From: JAKACA01 sp050010115
Lineage (GTDB): Bacteria; Actinomycetota; Acidimicrobiia; Acidimicrobiales; Bog-793
Direction: 5' to 3'
DNA: 56,954 bases
NCBI GenBank assembly: GCA_050010115.1
Contig: JBEKLQ010000014.1
Coordinates: 1-56,954 of the forward strand
Shown here: positions 45,049 through 55,716 of the stretch, in pieces
Numbering within the stretch: the stretch's first letter is position 1
How the letters are laid out: each line of letters begins with the position of its first letter
Notes under the pieces: generated by a model
What the model was told of the DNA's origin: nothing
Seen by the model: only the letters and a program-made list of their open reading frames with translations
The model's database searches: none
Position numbers and translations under genes: made by a program

Positions 45049-46121
45049 GTCGTCGTTCCGGCCGTGTCCGGGACACCGGGAACGGTCGGCATGATCGGTG
45101 ACGCCGACTCGGTCACCGGTCCTCGCGGCGGTAACCCTGGCTTTCGTGCCCGCAGCAGCAGCTGCCCACCGGCGTTCACCAGCACCGAGATGGCAAGCAG
45201 CACCACCACGAGCGCGACCACCCCGCTCTTCTCCAGGCTCCCGGGTGTGGCCTCGCTGAACGAGTTGACGATGGCCGAGCCCAGCGTGGCCCCCGGCGAC
45301 AGCAACGAGTGCGGAAGGGAGGTGTTGTTGCCGATCACGAGGGCCACCGCGATCGCCTCACCGAGGGCTCGGCCCATCGCGAGGGTGATCGAGGCGCGGA
45401 TGCCGCGCCGAGCCCCGGGGACCACCGCCTTGCTCACGACCTGCCAGCGGGTGGCGCCGAGCGCCAACCCGGCCTCACGGTCGGCGACGGCGACCCCTGA
45501 CATCGCCACGCGGCTCAAAGCCACGATCGTCGGCAGGATCATGACGGCGAGCACCACCCCGGCCAGCAGCACGCTGGCCCCGTAGGCCGTGCCGTGGAAC
45601 AGCACGTTGAGGAGTGGCACCTTCTTCAGGAACGGTTCGACGTGGGTGGCGAAGAGCGGCGTGAGGACGATGAGCCCCCACAAGCCGACGACGATGCTCG
45701 GAACGGCAGCCAGGAACTCGACCATCAGCGTGAACGGCGCGGCGATCCATCGGGGGGCGAGCTCGGACAAAAGGACGGCGGTGCCAATGCCGATGGGCAC
45801 CGCGACGACCAGTGCCACCAGCGTGGTCAGCAGGGTGCCGACAATGAACACGCCCGCGCCGTACTGGTTCTTGGCGGGGTTCCACCCGGTCCACAGAATG
45901 GCGATGCCCATGTGGCCGAGCGCCGCGCTGGCCTGGTCGAACAACGTGACCAGCAACGTCACGAAGACGGCGGCAAAGATCCCGGCGCCCGCCCAGCGCA
46001 CGACGGCGTACACGTGTCCATGGGCTCGGGCACGCCGACGCTCGAGCGCCTCGCGCACGCCCCGGACCGGGGACGAGGGGTCGGCGCCGGCGAACCCGTC
46101 CGGCGCCAACAACGAGCTCAC
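45045..46121 (-). CDS. pstC: Phosphate ABC transporter permease PstC
   Basis: 358 aa permease with about six to seven helices, including GAGIFAAVFVTLLVTLF and TLVALVVAVPIGIGTAVLL; the coupling loop is REAGLALGATRWQVVSKAVV followed by GRALGEAIAVALVIGN. The family block VEFLAAVPSIVVGLWGL is intact. Start GTG 46121 overlaps the pstS stop. Acts with PstA, PstB and the lipoprotein PstS. Confidence 0.95.
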   Translation of the reverse strand: MSSLLAPDGFAGADPSSPVRGVREALERRRARAHGHVYAVVRWAGAGIFAAVFVTLLVTLFDQASAALGHMGIAILWTGWNPAKNQYGAGVFIVGTLLTTLVALVVAVPIGIGTAVLLSELAPRWIAAPFTLMVEFLAAVPSIVVGLWGLIVLTPLFATHVEPFLKKVPLLNVLFHGTAYGASVLLAGVVLAVMILPTIVALSRVAMSGVAVADREAGLALGATRWQVVSKAVVPGARRGIRASITLAMGRALGEAIAVALVIGNNTSLPHSLLSPGATLGSAIVNSFSEATPGSLEKSGVVALVVVLLAISVLVNAGGQLLLRARKPGLPPRGPVTESASPIMPTVPGVPDTAGTTT

Positions 46122-47254
46122 GAGCTAAAGAGCGCCGAGCCGGTCGAGTCCTCGAGCTTGAGGAGGGTCGCGTGGGCGACGGCCTGCACGTTGGCCGGCA
46201 GCGGCGCGTAGCCCAGGGGCAGAGCATTGCGCTGGCCGGTCGACGACACCCAATCGAGCAGCTTGCCGAGTGCGATCCCGGTGTTGATCACCTTCTGCTT
46301 CTGGTAGATCAGCGACCAGCTGAAGTTGGCCAGCGGGTAGGTCCCCCGGCCGGTCCCGTTGACGATGTTGTAGTTCGACGCGCTGAGGTTGGCGGCGTGC
46401 GAGCCGGCGGCGGCGATCGAAGCGGTCGTCGGCGCCACGTACGCGCCGGCCTTGTTCAACAACGAGGCGTTCGTGAATTTGTTCTGCAGGGCGTACGAGT
46501 ACTCGATGAAACCGATGGCGCCCGGCGTCTGCTTCACGTAGGTGGCAACGCCCGAGTTGAGCTGCTGGCCGATGCCGACATTGGCCTCGGGCCAAGTCTT
46601 CGAGGCGGTCGTCGTGCCGGTCGCGGTGACCCATGTCGGCGACGTGTCGATCAGGTACTGGTCGAGGTCATAGCCCGGGCCCGACGAGTCGGCGCGGTGA
46701 ACGGCGACGATATGGATGCCCGACGGGATGGACGAGTCGATCTGGTGCCAGTCGGTGATCTTGCCCAGGTAGATCTGAGCGAGCTGGTTGCCGTTCAGGT
46801 GGAGGTTCTTCGGTGTGCCCGGCACGTTGTACGAGATGGCGACTCCGCCCAGGTCGATCGGAAGCTGCAGGATCGGGCCACCCGTCGCCTTTGCGAGGTC
46901 CGACGAGCTCATCGGGATCTCGCTCTGGCCGAAGTTCACGTTGTTGGCCTGGATGTCCGAGATGCCTACGGAGCTGCCGGTCGGCGAGTAGTTCACCGTG
47001 ACGTTCGGGTTCGAGCGGTTGTAGTCGTAGAACGCGCGGGTGAGGAACGGCTGGGCCGAGCTGGCACCGGCGCCGGTCAGGCTGACGGTCGGGGTCGACG
47101 TGTCGGCTGACCCGCCGAGCGCGCCACCGGGAGACGAGCCCGGCTGGGCGGTCGTCACGGTGGTCGTGCTCGACGAGCTCGACGATGAGCAGGCGGCGGC
47201 ACCGAGGGCGACGACGCCGATGGTCACGAGAATGGGAAAGCGGTGCTTGAACAA
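46118..47254 (-). CDS. pstS: Phosphate-binding lipoprotein PstS
   Basis: 378 aa from TTG 47254, chosen because AGGAG (47263-47267) lies 8 bp upstream and the start gives a standard lipoprotein signal: FKHRF, a hydrophobic core, then GAAAC as the lipidation site followed by a Ser/Thr-rich linker. The binding domain has GAGASSAQPFLTRAFYDY, YSPTGSSVGI (phosphate-binding Ser/Gly) and RADSSGPGYDLDQYL. An upstream in-frame start would place charged residues ahead of the signal. High-affinity phosphate capture outside the membrane; a TATACT -10 lies about 44 bp upstream. Confidence 0.94.
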   Translation of the reverse strand: MFKHRFPILVTIGVVALGAAACSSSSSSSTTTVTTAQPGSSPGGALGGSADTSTPTVSLTGAGASSAQPFLTRAFYDYNRSNPNVTVNYSPTGSSVGISDIQANNVNFGQSEIPMSSSDLAKATGGPILQLPIDLGGVAISYNVPGTPKNLHLNGNQLAQIYLGKITDWHQIDSSIPSGIHIVAVHRADSSGPGYDLDQYLIDTSPTWVTATGTTTASKTWPEANVGIGQQLNSGVATYVKQTPGAIGFIEYSYALQNKFTNASLLNKAGAYVAPTTASIAAAGSHAANLSASNYNIVNGTGRGTYPLANFSWSLIYQKQKVINTGIALGKLLDWVSSTGQRNALPLGYAPLPANVQAVAHATLLKLEDSTGSALFSS

Positions 47255-47297
47255 CGAAAGTGCTCCTACATAGATACTGCCGAACGAATTTGATTCT

Positions 47298-47303
47298 AGT
47301 ATA
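47298..47303 (-). promoter_or_regulatory. -10 hexamer TATACT of the pst operon
   Basis: TATACT on the minus strand in an AT-rich patch, giving a leader of about 37 bases before TTG 47254. No certain -35 or Pho box was recognised. Confidence 0.45.
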
Positions 47304-47317
47304 TCCATCGCAATCAT

Positions 47318-47688
47318 CTTTTAATCGGCGGGGGGCCAGGCTGGACCCCCGGACCGTCGATCGGCATTGAGCCTTGGGTCGTCGGGCGCGTCGCGCTCGT
47401 CGCCGACGTGCACGAGCTTGCTCAGAGCTCCCCGACGAGGCGCGTCGCCGCCACCGCGACCGGCGTGTCTGGACCCGGCCGGCCTTTGCGGGAAATGGCG
47501 ATGTTCTTCACTCCGGCGCCTCGGGCCGGGAGACGCGAAGCGACGTCAACCACACCGTCACGACCCCGGCGAGGCCGACGAGGACCCAGGCGACTGCCGG
47601 CGCCTCTTCCGTCTCGGGCTTGAGCCGAGCGACCCGAGCCGACGCCGCTGAGGCGCTTGCGACCGGCGTGGGCCGTAGGTTGGAGGGA
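47318..47688. other. Gap between pstS and recO
   Basis: A GC-rich imperfect hairpin (GGGGGCCA, loop GGC, TGGACCCCC) lies at about 47331-47350. On the minus strand two short open stretches look protein-like: one ending at 47509 with a membrane-helix-like AVAWVLVGLAGVVTVWL, the other starting GTG AAG AAC and ending VAATRLVGEL. The first has no start codon near its sequence, and the second is only 29 codons. They may be remnants or a divergent small gene. Nothing firm can be called. Confidence 0.35.
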
Positions 47689-48462
47689 GTGGCGACGTTC
47701 CAGGACGAAGGTGTGGTGCTGCGGACCATGCGCCTCGGTGAGGCGGACCGGATCATCACGTTCGTCACGCCGAACCACGGCAAGGTGCGAGCCGTCGCGA
47801 AGGGGGTCCGCAAGACCAAGTCCAAGCTCGGCGGGCGGCTCGACCTCATGACGCAGGTCTCGATCATGTGCTGGCGCGGCCGGGAGCTGGACGTGGTCAC
47901 GCAGGCGGAGATCATCGACTCGTTCCGCCCGATCCGCGAGAACCTCGACAAGATGCCGGTTGCGTTCACGATGCTCGAGGCGGTGGATCAGGTAGCGGTC
48001 GAACGGCAACCCATGCCCGAGCTGTTCCGCATGCTGGTCGGCGCCCTGACCACGCTCGCCGGCGACGGTGGAGCAGTGCTGCTCGGCGCCTTCTTGTGGA
48101 AGCTGCTGGCGCTCGAGGGCGTCGGCCCGGTTATCGAGCAGTGTGCCGCCTGCGGCGAGCCTGCGGAGTTGGTGGCGTTTGACGAGGCGGTGGGTGGTTT
48201 CTTGTGCAGGTCGTGCCGGAGTGGGCATGCCGTGTCCCCGGAGACCGTGGCACTGATCCGCCATATTATGGGCGGGCGCCTCCGCTTGGCCCTTGCCGAG
48301 CCATCCAGCCGCGCTACAGCCGAAGTCGAGCGCCTTGCCACGATCGCCACGGAGTACCACCTCGATCGGCGGCTACGGTCGGCTCACGCCGGCAACGTGG
48401 CGCCCGCGCGACCGGCGGCGGCGCCGTCTGCGCCTCAAGGAGTTGACACTGCCCCGGAGTAA
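47689..48462 (+). CDS. recO: DNA repair protein RecO
   Basis: 257 aa recombination mediator that helps load RecA with RecR/RecF. The N-terminal OB-fold begins TFQDEGVVLRTMRLGEADRI; VRKTKSKLGGRLDLM and FLWKLLALEGVGPVIEQC are typical. A CxxC...CxxC zinc site (CAAC and CRSC) is present. The open frame extends upstream to 47374 in low-quality Arg-rich sequence, but GTG 47689 behind GGAGG matches the family start. The normal era-recO neighbourhood is broken. The last 20 residues are Ala/Pro-rich. Confidence 0.93.
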   Translation: MATFQDEGVVLRTMRLGEADRIITFVTPNHGKVRAVAKGVRKTKSKLGGRLDLMTQVSIMCWRGRELDVVTQAEIIDSFRPIRENLDKMPVAFTMLEAVDQVAVERQPMPELFRMLVGALTTLAGDGGAVLLGAFLWKLLALEGVGPVIEQCAACGEPAELVAFDEAVGGFLCRSCRSGHAVSPETVALIRHIMGGRLRLALAEPSSRATAEVERLATIATEYHLDRRLRSAHAGNVAPARPAAAPSAPQGVDTAPE

Positions 48463-48471
48463 CGTCGCCCC

Positions 48472-49509
48472 GTGAGCGCTGCACGGCTGCTTGGGACGAC
48501 GATGGAAGCCGAGATGGCCGAGCAGCCCGAGGCGCTGGCGGCACTGATCGGGCGGCGGGCGCAGTTCCAACCAGAGTTGGCTCGCTGCTTCGAGGCGCCG
48601 CTCGCCGGCACCGTGGTCGTCGCACGGGGCTCGTCCGACCACGCCTCCACGTGTGGCCGCTATCTCCTCGAGATCGCCACGAAGCGCCCCGTGACGTCGG
48701 CGTCCCCGAGCGTCCACTTGTTGTACGGGGCAGAGGTCGACTTCTCCGGCTACGTCGTGATCGCCGTGTCGCAGTCGGGGCGCACGCCCGAGATCGCCGC
48801 GGTACTCGAACGAGCCAAGGTGTCCGGCGGCCGAACGATCGCGATCACGAACGACGCGGACAGCCCACTCGCCGAGATCGCCGATGCCGTCATCTCACTC
48901 GACGCCGGCGCGGAAAAGGCCGTACCAGCCACCAAGACGGTGACGGCCGAGATCGTCGCTTTCGCGGTCATCGCCGCCGCTGTGGGCGACATCGGCGTGG
49001 TTGAGGACCACTGGGCGGCCCTGCCGACACAGGTCGCCGATGTCGTAAGAGATGTCGAGCCGAGCCGCGCGTTGGCAGGGTGGCTGTCGGGAGCGGACCA
49101 TCGTTTCGTCACGGTGGCGCGAGGCTTGCTCTACGGCGCGGCGGCCGAGTGCGCACTGAAGGTGGAGGAGACGACCTCCATACTCTCCACGGCCTTCTCG
49201 TCCGCTGACTTGCGCCATGGACCGATCGCCATCGCCTCGACCGGGATACCCATCCTGGCCTTGGCTCACCCTGGGCCGGCATCCGAGGACATCCGCGCGC
49301 TGGTCGCTGACCTGCGCCTGCGGGGCGCCTCCGTTCGTCTGGCCGGGCCCGTGGCCGGGAGCTCGGCAGACTGGTCGCCGGAGGCACCCGAGGCGTTCGC
49401 ACCGGTGCTCGCTGTCGTGCGAGGCCAGCAGCTGGCATTGGAGCTCGCCCGGCTCCGCGGGCGCGACCCGGATTCCCCCGAAGGATTGACGAAGGTCACG
49501 ATCACGTGA
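48472..49509 (+). CDS. SIS-domain glucosamine-6-phosphate deaminase/isomerase-like enzyme
   Basis: 345 aa with two SIS domains (about 45-165 and 200-330), like the isomerase half of GlmS without the glutaminase half. Sugar-phosphate binding motifs are VVARGSSDHAS, VSQSGRTPEIA and the catalytic VEETTSILSTAFSSADLRHGP. With nagA overlapping downstream, the likely reaction is GlcN-6-P to fructose-6-P plus ammonia (NagB-II/AgaS-type). Start GTG 48472, nine bases after recO; it overlaps nagA by 4 bp. Exact substrate is inferred from context. Confidence 0.87.
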   Translation: MSAARLLGTTMEAEMAEQPEALAALIGRRAQFQPELARCFEAPLAGTVVVARGSSDHASTCGRYLLEIATKRPVTSASPSVHLLYGAEVDFSGYVVIAVSQSGRTPEIAAVLERAKVSGGRTIAITNDADSPLAEIADAVISLDAGAEKAVPATKTVTAEIVAFAVIAAAVGDIGVVEDHWAALPTQVADVVRDVEPSRALAGWLSGADHRFVTVARGLLYGAAAECALKVEETTSILSTAFSSADLRHGPIAIASTGIPILALAHPGPASEDIRALVADLRLRGASVRLAGPVAGSSADWSPEAPEAFAPVLAVVRGQQLALELARLRGRDPDSPEGLTKVTIT

Positions 49510-50732
49510 GCTACGTGCTCACCGCCGGTAGCGTCGCCACACCGGAGGCGGTGCTCTCGCCCGGTTATGTCGCCGTGCGAGGTGGCGTCATTACCCTGGT
49601 CGGTGAAGGCAGGCCCGGAGACAACCTCCCCGGCCCGGCGATCGACCTCGGTTCGAGGATCGTGGCACCCGGCTACTTCGACGTGCACGTTCACGGTGGC
49701 GACGGTGCCCAAGTCAACGGCGACGACGTTGCCGGCGTGGTGGCGTCGGTTGAACGGATCGCGCGATTTCACGCCCGGCACGGGACGACGTCGATGCTCG
49801 CCACGACCGTGTCCGACTCGCCCGATCGGCTGCGGACCACGGTGGAAGGCGTGGCCGAGGTCGTGGGCGGCGGCGGCGTGAGCGATGGGGCGACGATCCG
49901 AGGCGTCCATCTCGAAGGCCCATGGATCGCGCGGGCACGCATGGGCGCCCAGAACCCCGATTCGCTTCGGCTTCCTGACGTCGCCGAGCTCAGGTCGCTG
50001 GTCGCCGCGTCCGGCGGTTGCGTCCGCATGGTCACCGTGGCCCCCGAGCTTCGCGGCAGCCACGAGCTCATAGCGGAGGCGATCCGCGCGGGTATCCGGG
50101 TCGCCGTGGGTCACACCGACGCCGACTACGAGACGACGCTGGCCGCCATCGAGGCCGGTGCCCGCCACGCCACCCATCTGTTCAACGCCATGGCGCCCCC
50201 GCACCACCGGCGACCGGGTGCGGTGACGGCGCTCCTGCTCGACGACAGGGTGACGCTGGAAGTCGTGGCCGATCTGCAGCACGTCCACCCGGCCGCGCTC
50301 GCCTTGGCGGCGCGTTGCGCCCCGAGACGCCTCGTCGCCGTCAGCGATGCGGTGCCGGCGGCGGGTCTCGAGCCGGGCAACTACGAGATCGGGCGCCTCG
50401 AGGTGTCGGTGCAAGCAGACCGCGTGACCCTCGCGAGCGACCCGGCGACGTTGGCGGGCAGCGTCCTTACCATGGACGCGGCGGTGCGGAACCTGTTCAC
50501 TGTCGTCGGGATGCCCCTCGATGCAGCTCTGGCTGCGGCGTCGGCAACGCCGGCGGCGGCTGCCGGCCTCGGCGACTCCGGCCTCGGACACCTGAGAGCC
50601 GGTGCGCCTGCGGATCTCGTCGTCCTCGAGCCCGATCTCTCGGTGGTGGCCACGATCGTGGCGGGCCGTGCGGTGTTCGACCGCCAGAGCTGCCTGAGCG
50701 AGATCGCCGGCGACATCCGGTCAGGTCGCTGA
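49506..50732 (+). CDS. nagA: N-acetylglucosamine-6-phosphate deacetylase NagA
   Basis: 408 aa amidohydrolase. Metal and substrate residues lie in YFDVHVHGGDG, GVHLEGPW, VAVGHTDADYE, ATHLFNAMAPPHHR and the catalytic Asp in AVSDAVPAAG. It removes acetate from GlcNAc-6-P before deamination by the upstream SIS enzyme. Start GTG 49506 overlaps the upstream stop (GTGA). The 3' end overlaps the convergent NAT/GNAT_C-like gene by 12 bp. Confidence 0.95.
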   Translation: MSYVLTAGSVATPEAVLSPGYVAVRGGVITLVGEGRPGDNLPGPAIDLGSRIVAPGYFDVHVHGGDGAQVNGDDVAGVVASVERIARFHARHGTTSMLATTVSDSPDRLRTTVEGVAEVVGGGGVSDGATIRGVHLEGPWIARARMGAQNPDSLRLPDVAELRSLVAASGGCVRMVTVAPELRGSHELIAEAIRAGIRVAVGHTDADYETTLAAIEAGARHATHLFNAMAPPHHRRPGAVTALLLDDRVTLEVVADLQHVHPAALALAARCAPRRLVAVSDAVPAAGLEPGNYEIGRLEVSVQADRVTLASDPATLAGSVLTMDAAVRNLFTVVGMPLDAALAAASATPAAAAGLGDSGLGHLRAGAPADLVVLEPDLSVVATIVAGRAVFDRQSCLSEIAGDIRSGR

Positions 50733-51803
50733 CAGATCCACCCAACCGCTGCAAGAACGCCACTGGCCGCTGGCTCTCAAGTGGGCGATGATCGCTCGCT
50801 CGAGCGTCGTCCGGACGGGCAGCGACGCGAGGAACTGCTCGTTCACGCCCTCGGAGGGGATCGGCGTCCGGAAGACGAATTTGAGGGCGTCGTTGGTCGG
50901 CATCCCACCTGGCACGAGCTCGAAACGGCGCTGGAACCTCATGATGTTCGATTCCTCGGGGAGCCAGTTGCCCAACTCGTCGTCGAGCAGCCAGGACCAG
51001 CAGGTGGCAAGGCGCCGGCTCTGGCTGGGTACCGGGAAGTAGCGCGGGAAGAAGGCGGCCGCCTGGCTGAACGACTCGTCGCAGGCTTCCGGGGTCATCG
51101 GCCCCGACTCGGGGATGTGGACGCCGATGCACGCATCACCCTGGCGGAACCCCTCGCCGAGTGTCTCGGCCTCGTCCCAGGGGTACCACCACGGGGTGTC
51201 GTCGCCGTGAGCGAGCTCGAAATAGGTGAACTGCAGGCGGCCGAGATCGAATGACTCGCCACGCAGGCAGTGCGAGAGCCACCATGCCGCGTCGACCCCG
51301 GTCGCACCGTAGGTGCGACGATGGATGGCCATGTGGCGGCCGAGGTCCTGAAGCGACGCCCACGACGTGTCGTCGGGGATGCCGCGGGCGAGGTGCCATA
51401 CCCGCGTGTGCGGCACGGTTGCGAGGAAGACGTGGGCCATGAAGCAGCGCCGCGCCAACGGCACGGCCTGCTCGGATCCGATCCAGTCCGGCCAGCCGCC
51501 GTGAGACTGGCTGGGGTCGCCCATGGAGCTCGTGAGCTGATGCACCGACCGCTCCAGCAACCACCACCACTCGGGCCACCCATCCGGGGATGGGAGGCTG
51601 GCGAGCACGTCGGCGGCATCGGCGGGATCCACGTTGAGCTGGGCGAGGAGCTCGCCAACAGCATCGCCGCCGGGGAGCGCCACGTCGAACGGAGGTGGCC
51701 CGAGGGCATCGAGCCCCTCCGCCCATCGAACGCCGCCACCTCCCAGCCCGAGACGCTCCACCACCTGTGCCAGCGTGACACTCACGTTCACCATGCCTGC
51801 CAT
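50721..51803 (-). CDS. Acyltransferase-domain protein (NAT_N/GNAT_C-like)
   Basis: 360 aa. The N-terminal half is helical (VERLGLGGGGVRW, then PEWWWLLERSVHQLTS). The C-terminal half has GDACIGVHIPESGPMTPEACDES, LATCWSWLLDDELGNWLPEESNI and FRTPIPS, which resembles a family of acyltransferase-like proteins with a GNAT-type C-terminal domain found near glycosidase genes. A role in acylating or sensing amino sugars is possible but unproven. ATG 51803 lies two bases after the GH20 stop; ATG 51794 is an alternative start. It is cytosolic, with no signal peptide. Confidence 0.7.
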   Translation of the reverse strand: MAGMVNVSVTLAQVVERLGLGGGGVRWAEGLDALGPPPFDVALPGGDAVGELLAQLNVDPADAADVLASLPSPDGWPEWWWLLERSVHQLTSSMGDPSQSHGGWPDWIGSEQAVPLARRCFMAHVFLATVPHTRVWHLARGIPDDTSWASLQDLGRHMAIHRRTYGATGVDAAWWLSHCLRGESFDLGRLQFTYFELAHGDDTPWWYPWDEAETLGEGFRQGDACIGVHIPESGPMTPEACDESFSQAAAFFPRYFPVPSQSRRLATCWSWLLDDELGNWLPEESNIMRFQRRFELVPGGMPTNDALKFVFRTPIPSEGVNEQFLASLPVRTTLERAIIAHLRASGQWRSCSGWVDLSAT

Positions 51804-51805
51804 TG

Positions 51806-53425
51806 TCAGACGTCCTGCCAGATCCGCGCCTGCCCGGGAGTCGGGCCCGCGAGGGGTCGGTAATTGACGCCGAGCGCGTCGAGGCGAGCAAGGTGGGAAC
51901 CGAGACGGCGCTCGAACTCGGCGAACTCGGCGCCACGAGCAGACGCCTCTCCAGACCATACGAGCTCCGAGAAAGCGCACACCCTCGGGAAGTACAGGTA
52001 CTCCGCGTGATCCGCGTTCGGTACGTACTCCGTCCACAGCTGGCACTGGGCGCCGAGCACGTGATGACGCTGGTCCTCACCGATGGCGTCCGGCACCGGG
52101 GCATAGGACCAGACCCGCTCGACGCTGATCGCCGGGCAGATGGCGATCGGCTCCCTCGGGTCGTCTGCGTATGACCAGTCGAAGTACAGCCACTGCTGAG
52201 GTGCCATGACGACGTCGTGACCGGCGTTCGCCGCTTCGACCCCGCCCTGCTCGCCACGCCAGGACATGACGACGGCGCCGGCAGGCGCGCCGCCCTCCAG
52301 GATCTCGTCCCAACCCACCAGGACCCGCCCGCGCGCTGCGAGATGCTCGCCGATCCTGGCGGTGAACCAGCCCTGCAGCTGCCGCTCCGTCTCGAGCCCT
52401 TCGTCTCTCATCAGGCTCTGAGCACTGGCACTGGACTCCCACTCGGTCGTCGGGCATTCGTCCCCGCCGATGTGGACGTACGTCCAGGGGAAGATGTCCA
52501 GCACCTCATCCAGCACGTCCTTGCAGAACCGCAACGTGGCAGGCTCCAGGTTGAGCACGTGGCCGGAGATGCCCCACGACGTGCGGACCTCGCGTTGGGT
52601 GCCCGAGTTGCCGAGCTCGGGGTAGGCGGCGATGGCCGCCACCATGTGGCCGGGCATGTCGATCTCCGGGAGCACGGCAACGAACCGCTCGGCGGCGTAC
52701 GCGACGATCTCCCGGAGATCCTCGGTCGAGTAGTAGCCACCGTGGGGGGTGCCGTCAAAGCGGCGCTCCCGGTAGTGCCCGACCGGCGACTCCCGTCTCC
52801 AGGCTCCCACCTCGACAAGTCGAGGATACCGCTCGATCGGGATGCGCCAGCCCTGATCATCGGTCAGGTGCAGGTGCAGGACGTTGCACTTGTGAAGGGC
52901 GATCAGGTCGATCAGCTTCAGCACGAAGCCCTTCGGCATGAAGTGCCGGGACACGTCCAGGTGAACACCGCGCCATGAGAAGGCCGGCCGGTCCTCGATG
53001 TCGATGCCGGCGAGCTCGACCGGCGGGCTGGCACTGCCGCTGGATGCCCGCCACCAGGAGTCAGGAAGGAGCTGGCGCAGGGTCTGGAGGCCATAGAAGA
53101 CGCCCGCCGGGCTGGCGCCTACCACGGTCACCGAGTCCTCGCTGACACCGAGGTGATAGCCCTCGGGCGGGAAGCGACGATCATCTCCGGCGCCGCCCGA
53201 TTCGAGCACGAGGCAGATGACGTTCCCGGAAGCCTCCAAAGGCGTGCCGGCGCCGCGGACCTCGATGCCCCAGCCCGTCGCCTGCTCGAGGACCCGGCGC
53301 AACCAGCGAGCGACACCCGTGAGCTCGCCGGGAGCCTCGATCGTGAGGCCGTCGTGCAACGAGATGCTGGCCTCCGTGGCTATGACGACGGCAGGAACCG
53401 GGATCAGCGCAGCGGGCGTACTCAC
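51806..53425 (-). CDS. GH20 beta-N-acetylhexosaminidase, intracellular
   Basis: 539 aa. A GH20b-like N-terminal domain (about 1-125) precedes the TIM barrel: WRGVHLDVSRHFMPKGFV, HLHLTDDQGWRIPIERYP, LPEIDMPGHMVAAIAAYPEL, and the catalytic Asp-Glu pair in HIGGDECPTTEW. Late blocks QLWTEYVPN and YLYFPRVCAFSELVW complete the active site. No signal peptide is present, so it would act on GlcNAc oligosaccharides or muropeptides after import. Start GTG 53425. It forms a run with the ABC transporter genes upstream on the same strand. Confidence 0.93.
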   Translation of the reverse strand: MSTPAALIPVPAVVIATEASISLHDGLTIEAPGELTGVARWLRRVLEQATGWGIEVRGAGTPLEASGNVICLVLESGGAGDDRRFPPEGYHLGVSEDSVTVVGASPAGVFYGLQTLRQLLPDSWWRASSGSASPPVELAGIDIEDRPAFSWRGVHLDVSRHFMPKGFVLKLIDLIALHKCNVLHLHLTDDQGWRIPIERYPRLVEVGAWRRESPVGHYRERRFDGTPHGGYYSTEDLREIVAYAAERFVAVLPEIDMPGHMVAAIAAYPELGNSGTQREVRTSWGISGHVLNLEPATLRFCKDVLDEVLDIFPWTYVHIGGDECPTTEWESSASAQSLMRDEGLETERQLQGWFTARIGEHLAARGRVLVGWDEILEGGAPAGAVVMSWRGEQGGVEAANAGHDVVMAPQQWLYFDWSYADDPREPIAICPAISVERVWSYAPVPDAIGEDQRHHVLGAQCQLWTEYVPNADHAEYLYFPRVCAFSELVWSGEASARGAEFAEFERRLGSHLARLDALGVNYRPLAGPTPGQARIWQDV

Positions 53426-53476
53426 GCGTTTCGGTGCTCGCTCGTCGTCACGGCTCGCCAGCCGACGGAGGCGTCC

Positions 53477-54537
<1,061 letters not shown>

Positions 54538-54541
<4 letters not shown>

Positions 54542-55716
54542 TGGCTGGTCCCCTCTCCCGGCCCGGCGGCGCTCCCAGCAGGGAGGCGCTCCGGCAGCTC
54601 CTGGATCTCTACCGGAGTCGGGGCGTTGGCGGCGAGCGCCTCGGGCGGCCCATTCTCATAGAGCAGGCAGCGTACGAGGTCCTCCTGCACGTCGAGTAGT
54701 GGTGGCTCGATCGTCGTGCACTTGGCCATCACCTGCGGGCAGCGGGGGGCGAAGGGGCACCCTGGAGGTGGCTTGGCAAGATCGGGCGGCTGCCCTGGAA
54801 TGCCGAGCAGATGCCTCTTGGGTCCCCTGATCGACGGGAACGCCTCGAGCAGGCCCTGGGTGTAGGGGTGCAGCGGAGAGTCGAACAGCTGCCGGGTGTC
54901 GCCGAGCTCGACGATCTGGCCGGCGTACATGACGGCAAGCCGATCCGAGAAGTTGCTGATGAGCGACATGTCGTGGGTCACGAAGATCACGGCGAAGCCA
55001 AGCCGCTCCTGTAGCTCCTTGATCTGGACCATGAGCGACCGCTGGGCGACGACGTCGAGGGCGGATGTCGGCTCGTCCATGATGACGAGGTCCGGGGTGA
55101 ACAGCAGCGCCATGGCGATCATCGAGCGCTGCCGCATGCCGCCCGAGAGCTGGTGCGGGTAGCTGTCGAGGTGGACCGGGTCGATCGAGACGAGACGCAG
55201 GACCTCCTCTGACCGTTGCCTGATCTCGTCGTCGGACATGTCCGAGTGCGCCTTGCAGACGTCCCGCATCTGGCCGGCGACGGTCTTCACCGGGTTGAGG
55301 GCGTTCATGGCGCTCTGCATGACGACCGAGTACTCGCGCCAGCGGATGTGCCGGAGCTGCTTGTCCGAAAGGCCGGCGATCTCTTTGCCGTGGAAGTTGA
55401 CGCTCCCCCCCACGATCCGCGCCGGAGGGCTGAGCAGCTGAGCGATGCCGAACAAGAGCGTGGACTTCCCGCACCCGGACTCCCCGACCACGCCTAGGAA
55501 CTCTCCGCGCCCGAGGTCGAGGTCGACCCTGTCGACGGCCATCACGAAACCGGCATCGATGACGTATGCGACCGACAGCTTCCGGACCTCGAGGATCGCT
55601 TCGTCCGCGGAGGAGCCGGGCAGGTCGTGCACACCGTCGGCGAAGACGTCTGGCTCGGTGTGGCCACCTCTGCGGTTGGTGCCGGCGCTGTCGGGTTTCT
55701 GACGTCGGAGCCTCAC
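54538..55716 (-). CDS. Opp/Dpp-type ABC transporter ATPase (OppD-like)
   Basis: 392 aa. Walker A VVGESGCGKSTLLFGI, Q-loop-like VMQSAMNALNPV, signature LSGGMRQRSMIAMAL, Walker B LVIMDEPTSALD and H-loop VTHDM. The C-terminal transporter-type domain has PPGCPFAPRCPQVMAKC. About 38 hydrophilic residues precede the domain, so the real start may be later than GTG 55716, although that GTG overlaps the permease stop (GTGA). Partner of the OppF-like ATPase. Confidence 0.92.

Noticed and set aside
47374..47688. Upstream extension of recO
   Set aside because: The added 105 residues are Arg-rich and unlike RecO; GTG 47689 with GGAGG gives the family N-terminus.
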